Below, piece after piece: positions 4,517 to 7,981 of a DNA stretch of 7,981 nucleotides. Numbering within the stretch: position 1 is the stretch's first letter; each line of letters begins with the position of its first letter. A program made the translations under genes and the position numbers. The notes under the pieces are model-generated. The model searched no databases, was not told the DNA's origin, and was given only the letters and a program-made list of their open reading frames with translations. The stretch is from JBHPFQ01 sp042571625 (lineage in GTDB: Bacteria; Patescibacteriota; Minisyncoccia; Portnoybacterales; UBA2143): contig JBHPFQ010000025.1 in assembly GCA_042571625.1 (NCBI GenBank), positions 1 to 7,981 on the forward strand, given 5' to 3'.

Positions 4517-5317
4517 CTATATTATCGCCTGTTTTAATGCCTGCCCGCACTGGCAAGAAAATTCTTCTGGCATATTTTTAATAATCTCTAAAATAAGCTT
4601 TTTAACTTTTTCATTATTTTTATTAAAAATCTTAATCACCTCTTGTAGAGTAACTGCTTTAATATCCTTTCTGCCCTGCAATCCAGCATCGTAATCAGTT
4701 ACCAAAGAAATATTCGCATAACACATTTCCAATTCTCTTGCTAAAACTGCTTCAGGATATTGAGTCATATTTATAACATCCGCTGTTTTAGACCAGAATA
4801 ATGATTCTGCTTTTGTTGAAAAACGAGGACCTTCAATAATAATTACTGCCCCTTTTTTCTGATGAGGAATTCTCAACTTTTGACATGCTTTAATTGCTAA
4901 TTTTCTTAATTCTGGACAATATGGTTCAGCCATAGCAATATGCGCCACTTTACCTTTTGGACCATCAAAAAAAGTATCTTTTCTATCTTTTGTATTGTTA
5001 ATAAACTGATCGCAAATAACAAAATTACCTGGCTTTATTTTAGACTTTAAAGATCCAACAGCACATGGAGCTAAAATTTGCAGAACGCCTAATTTTTTTA
5101 AAGCATATAAATTAGCTCTATAATTTATTTTATGCGGAGGATATTGATGCTCTTTTCCATGTCTAGGTAAGAAAGCAATTTTTCTGCCTTCATATTCTGA
5201 AATTAGAATCTTTCCAGACGGCTTGCCATAAGGAGTAGAAACAGATACTTCTTTCCCATCTAAAAATTTATAAAATCCAGAACCACCGATAATCCCAATT
5301 TTTGCTTGTTCCTTCAT
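4517..5317 (-). CDS. mtnP: S-methyl-5'-thioadenosine phosphorylase
   Basis: This 266-residue cytoplasmic enzyme phosphorolyses methylthioadenosine, a by-product of S-adenosylmethionine use, to adenine and 5-methylthioribose-1-phosphate. Family motifs of the trimeric PNP/MTAP group are the phosphate-binding GIIGGSGFY at 8-16, TPYGKPSG at 28-35, LPRHGKEHQYPPHKINYRAN at 50-69, APCAVGSLK at 83-91, DQFINNTKDRKDTFF at 103-117, EGPRFSTKAES at 162-172 and NMTQYPEAVLARE at 183-195. TDYD at 207-210 provides the Asp residues that favour 6-aminopurines (MTAP) over the Asn of purine nucleoside phosphorylases. Near the end, Cys255-Gln-Cys257 is a CxC motif common in this subgroup. Length is normal. The ATG lies 3 nt after the apt stop and has no Shine-Dalgarno, so coupling with apt is likely. 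Activity on adenosine or inosine is possible. Confidence 0.95.
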   Translation of the reverse strand: MKEQAKIGIIGGSGFYKFLDGKEVSVSTPYGKPSGKILISEYEGRKIAFLPRHGKEHQYPPHKINYRANLYALKKLGVLQILAPCAVGSLKSKIKPGNFVICDQFINNTKDRKDTFFDGPKGKVAHIAMAEPYCPELRKLAIKACQKLRIPHQKKGAVIIIEGPRFSTKAESLFWSKTADVINMTQYPEAVLARELEMCYANISLVTDYDAGLQGRKDIKAVTLQEVIKIFNKNNEKVKKLILEIIKNMPEEFSCQCGQALKQAII

Positions 5318-5320
5318 AGA

Positions 5321-5842
5321 CTAAAATTTAATCAGTGATTCTATTTTCTGATCTCTTAATTTCTTTCTTCCTTTTAACGCTTCAAGTTCTATTAAGAATA
5401 AAATACCAACAATATTTCCTCCAAGTTTTTTAATGATATTCACTGTTGCTGACATTGTACCTCCAGTTGCCAAAACATCATCAACAATTAAGATATTTTC
5501 TTTCTTCTTAATTGAATCTTTGTGCATCTCTAAAATCGCAGAAGCATATTCTAAAGTATATTTCTTACTTATAGTTTTATAAGGCAATTTGCCTTTTTTT
5601 CTAACAATAGCCAGTCCTGAATTTAATTTATATGCTAACGCAGATGCCAAAATAAATCCACGCGCGTCAATACCAACAACTTTATCAATTTTCTTTCCTT
5701 TACATAATTTCGCTAACTCATTAATTAAAGAACGAAAAAGCTTTGCATCTTCCAGAATCGGCGTAATATCTCGAAAATTAATTCCCTTCTTAGGCCAATC
5801 AGAAATTGAACGAATATTTTTTTCTAAAATATTTATAGTCAT
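5321..5842 (-). CDS. apt: Adenine phosphoribosyltransferase
   Basis: This 173-residue cytoplasmic enzyme joins adenine to PRPP to make AMP. The type I phosphoribosyltransferase PRPP-binding loop is ILIVDDVLATGGT at 117-129, with acidic Asp121 and Asp122. Typical APT segments precede it: DWPKKGINFRDITPIL at 15-30, VVGIDARGFILASALAYKL at 55-73, RKKGKLPYKT at 81-90 and YTLEYASAILEMHKDSI at 95-111. Length is standard (170-180). It is the first gene of a pair with mtnP, which supplies adenine. The ATG at 5842 has no Shine-Dalgarno and sits only 11 nt after a TATACT -10, so the mRNA leader would be about 4 nt or absent. Confidence 0.97.
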   Translation of the reverse strand: MTINILEKNIRSISDWPKKGINFRDITPILEDAKLFRSLINELAKLCKGKKIDKVVGIDARGFILASALAYKLNSGLAIVRKKGKLPYKTISKKYTLEYASAILEMHKDSIKKKENILIVDDVLATGGTMSATVNIIKKLGGNIVGILFLIELEALKGRKKLRDQKIESLIKF

Positions 5843-5853
5843 AATCTTTTATA

Positions 5854-5881
5854 AGTATACCAAAAATATTTAACTATGCAA
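5854..5881 (-). promoter_or_regulatory. Promoter of the apt-mtnP operon
   Basis: On the minus strand: TTGCAT (5881-5876), a 16-nt spacer and TATACT (5859-5854) with an extended-10 TG at 5862-5861. The -35 touches the T-tract of the preceding terminator. The expected start, about 7 nt downstream, lies 4 to 6 nt before the ATG, so the message is almost leaderless. Confidence 0.65.
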
Positions 5882-5883
5882 GA

Positions 5884-5912
5884 AAAAACGGCTTATATCT
5901 TAAACCGTTTTT
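5884..5912 (-). terminator. Rho-independent terminator after the response-regulator gene
   Basis: Arms 5884-5891 (aaaaacgg) and 5905-5912 (ccgttttt) pair exactly. The stem extends inward by four more pairs, including one G-T wobble on the minus strand, to a 5-nt loop. A run of six T followed by CTTG comes after it in the minus-strand transcript. It lies 22 nt beyond the stop at 5937-5935. Confidence 0.85.
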
Positions 5913-5934
5913 ATATTCTTCTGTTTATAAATCC

Positions 5935-6312
5935 TTACTTAATTTTTTCCTTAATAGCTTTGGTTAAATCGCTAAGATGCCAATCCGCTTTAATCCAAAA
6001 ATCATAAACTTTTTCTTCAGACGCTTCTTTAACTTTCCCTGGATCAGTTAAATTAGTCAAAATAATCACATTAGCGCTCTTTCCCCAATCATCTGCTCTT
6101 AATTTCTTTAACATCATCATACCGTCCATTTTTGGCATGATAATATCCAATACAATTAAATCAGGATGTTTTTCCAAAGCGATTTTTAATCCATCCTCGC
6201 CATTCGTTGCCTGTAATACAGAAATATTATTTCTTGAAAATTCACTCGTTAATGCACGTATCATTGTTGACTCATCTTCAACTACTAAGATTGTTTTTAT
6301 TTTTTCCTTCAT
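5935..6312 (-). CDS. Single-domain response regulator (CheY-like receiver)
   Basis: The 125-residue protein is one receiver domain with no output domain. Its phosphorylation site is complete: acidic pocket Glu12-Asp13 (VVEDES), phospho-acceptor Asp56 in VLDIIMPKMDG, switch Thr86 (ILTN) and Lys108 (IKAD). It lies 17 nt downstream of the histidine kinase gene and is probably on the same mRNA, so it is the likely partner of that kinase. Without a DNA-binding domain it would act by protein contact or pass phosphate onward, as CheY or Spo0F do; the target is not visible here. The sequence before the ATG at 6312 is nearly all A, with no proper Shine-Dalgarno. VEDE at the N-terminus supports this start. 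The terminator at 5884-5912 ends the unit. Confidence 0.95.
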   Translation of the reverse strand: MKEKIKTILVVEDESTMIRALTSEFSRNNISVLQATNGEDGLKIALEKHPDLIVLDIIMPKMDGMMMLKKLRADDWGKSANVIILTNLTDPGKVKEASEEKVYDFWIKADWHLSDLTKAIKEKIK

Positions 6313-6329
6313 ATTTTTTTATTATTTTT

Positions 6330-7964
6330 TTAAACTGAAATTAGACCTTTAACGCCTTCTTGGGCTTTCATTCCTTTTATAGGAATGGAAATATAAAAAG
6401 TTGTTCCTTTGTTTTCCTCTGATTCAAACCAAATCCTTCCGCCTGATTGTTCAACAACAAATTTCGCAACATAAAGCCCCAATCCGCTACCATTAGTTTC
6501 TATAATTGCTACATTATCAGCTCTAAATAATTTACTAAAAATTTTAGATTGTTGATTTTTTGGAATTCCATATCCATTATCCTTAATCTTGAATAATATA
6601 TTTTTCTCGTGTTTTCTCAAGCTAATTCTAACCTCTCCTTGTTCATGAGTATATTTAACAGCATTAGAAATAACATTTTGAAAAACAATTTTTATCAAAT
6701 TAGGATCGGCATTAATAATCGGTAAATTCTTATCAAATTCTGTTTTAATTTTTATTTTCTTTTTATTAGCCTGCGATACCAATTCTTTAATAGATATTTT
6801 AACAATATCAATAAAATTAGTTGGTTTAAGCGTAATCGCTAACGTTCCTAATTCTATTCTAGAGACATTCAACAACGCTCCAACCAAATCAATCATTCTT
6901 CTATTACTACCATAAACCTCTTTTAAATAATCCTTTTGTTTTTTATTTAATTTTCCGATCCCCTGGCTTAACAACAATTCCGTGAACCAGCTTATAGCTG
7001 TTAATGGAGTACGCAACTGATGTGAGACAAGAGATACAAACTCGCTTTTTGCTTTATCAATCTTTCTTTCCTCTGAAACATCGCGAAAAACAGACACACA
7101 GCCAATAGTCATTCCTTTTTCATTTTTCACTGGTGAAGCACTTTTTGCTATTGGAATTTTCTTACCATCCTTTCTTAGAAGAAGATTATCTTTAGTAACA
7201 TTCGCTTCTTTTCCAGTTTTAATAACCTCTTCTATGCCACAATCCTCCTTATTTATCATTTTACCATCATATGCAACAAGTTTGAAATAGTTACTATAGT
7301 GACCACCCATAACCTGTTCGGCTGAAAATCCAGTAATCTTTTCAGCCATACTATTAAAAATAATTATATTGCCATTCTTATCGCAAGCCATAACAGCATC
7401 CGCAATTGAAGCTAAAATCGCCTCATTCTTACTCTTTGCTTCGGATATTTCTCTACTTTTTATATCCAAATCCTCAACCACATTAAGTATAGCTTCCTGA
7501 GTCCGTTTTAAATCTATAACTTTTTCAGCTAATTCCTTAGTTCTTTCATCTACCTTTTTTTTCAATTCAATTGTATACTCTTCTTGAATTCTTTTTGCTT
7601 TGCGCAAATCATCAATCATTGAATTTAAAACTATCAAAAGTTCGGTAAATTCATCTTTTGGATCGGAAATTTTTAATTTTTGAGTTAAATCTCCGGTTGA
7701 TATTTTTCGCAATACAGGTATAATTATAGATAAATTTTTTTCAGAAACATTTGCTAATCTTTCCATGCCAGAAATCATCTTAGAAATTGACTGCAAGGAA
7801 TTAATAGTAACTAAAATAATAAATATTATTATAAATAAAAAAATACTTATTAAAAAATTTCTATGTTGAATTTGTAGGATAACAGCAAATCCGCTTAAAA
7901 TAATAAATAAAATAATTATCAAAAATGCAAACGCTAATTTTGTCCTAATCTCAAATTTAAACAT
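6330..7964 (-). CDS. Membrane sensor histidine kinase (HAMP-PAS-HisKA-HATPase)
   Basis: This 544-residue kinase autophosphorylates in response to a signal and should pass phosphate to the adjacent receiver. Two membrane helices (about 10-31 and 38-57) are joined by only about six residues (QIQHRN), so there is no real extracytoplasmic sensor domain. A HAMP-like segment follows (about 58-122, with STGDLTQKL and DEFTELLIVLNSMIDDL), then a coiled coil (about 122-180) and a PAS domain with its PAC end (about 181-300; NGNIIIFNSMAEKITGFSAE at 198-217). The HisKA H-box is FVSLVSHQLRTPL at 309-321, with phospho-acceptor His315. The ATPase domain shows the N-box NVISNAVKYT (430-439), G1 DNGYGIP (462-468) and G2 GSGLGLYVAK (492-501). 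All catalytic boxes are intact. No strong Shine-Dalgarno is seen before the ATG at 7964; the promoter lies outside the window. The signal sensed is unknown. Confidence 0.96.
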   Translation of the reverse strand: MFKFEIRTKLAFAFLIIILFIILSGFAVILQIQHRNFLISIFLFIIIFIILVTINSLQSISKMISGMERLANVSEKNLSIIIPVLRKISTGDLTQKLKISDPKDEFTELLIVLNSMIDDLRKAKRIQEEYTIELKKKVDERTKELAEKVIDLKRTQEAILNVVEDLDIKSREISEAKSKNEAILASIADAVMACDKNGNIIIFNSMAEKITGFSAEQVMGGHYSNYFKLVAYDGKMINKEDCGIEEVIKTGKEANVTKDNLLLRKDGKKIPIAKSASPVKNEKGMTIGCVSVFRDVSEERKIDKAKSEFVSLVSHQLRTPLTAISWFTELLLSQGIGKLNKKQKDYLKEVYGSNRRMIDLVGALLNVSRIELGTLAITLKPTNFIDIVKISIKELVSQANKKKIKIKTEFDKNLPIINADPNLIKIVFQNVISNAVKYTHEQGEVRISLRKHEKNILFKIKDNGYGIPKNQQSKIFSKLFRADNVAIIETNGSGLGLYVAKFVVEQSGGRIWFESEENKGTTFYISIPIKGMKAQEGVKGLISV

Positions 7965-7981
7965 ATATTCTATTTCTTTAA

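Overview
The window is A/T-rich and gene-dense, and all nine genes lie on the minus strand. It reads as a bacterial chromosome fragment, most likely from the Candidate Phyla Radiation (Patescibacteria/Parcubacteria-like). The evidence for that is the low G+C, small compact genes, a DUF5667-type secreted coiled-coil protein, and a histidine kinase with the FVSLVSHQLRTPL-type H-box common in that group. Stops are TAA, TAG and TGA, with no sign of TGA recoding. The taxonomic call is an inference from protein style; there is no rRNA here to test it.

Layout, in the direction of transcription (high to low coordinates). (1) 7964-5935: a two-gene signalling unit, a membrane PAS/HAMP histidine kinase and a single-domain response regulator, closed by a hairpin terminator. 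(2) 5842-4517: adenine phosphoribosyltransferase (apt) and methylthioadenosine phosphorylase (mtnP), 3 nt apart. Together they convert methylthioadenosine to adenine and then AMP. (3) 4432-4202: a 76-residue protein of unknown function in its own cassette, with a near-consensus promoter, a strong Shine-Dalgarno and a 14-bp terminator. (4) 4140-2270: a membrane-anchored protein with a C-terminal chagasin-like (I42) protease-inhibitor domain, overlapping the start of the ychF GTPase/ATPase gene by 1 nt. (5) 2189-1545: a probable surface protein with a leucine-rich N-terminal membrane segment, four TLAP repeats, three PED repeats and a C-terminal VPLPS-hydrophobic-KKK tail resembling a PEP-CTERM (or degenerate LPxTG) sorting signal. 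Its promoter carries an extended dyad. (6) 1410-583: a secreted DUF5667 coiled-coil protein, closed by a 12-bp terminator. (7) 488-1: the N-terminal part of a malic enzyme that runs off the window.

Transcription signals are unusually readable. Two genes (2189-1545 and 4432-4202) have TTGACA-17-extended -10 promoters, dyads at the start point and good Shine-Dalgarno sequences. Other genes (malic enzyme, apt, chagasin-like) lack a Shine-Dalgarno and have -10-like hexamers only 6 to 11 nt before ATG, which suggests leaderless or nearly leaderless mRNAs. No RNA genes, CRISPR arrays, insertion sequences or origins were seen, and no gap between genes exceeds about 135 bases.

The best candidates for new biology are the repeat-bearing sorted surface protein with its dyad operator, the small isolated 76-residue gene, and the anchored protease inhibitor coupled to ychF. 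None of them is a demonstrated new system.
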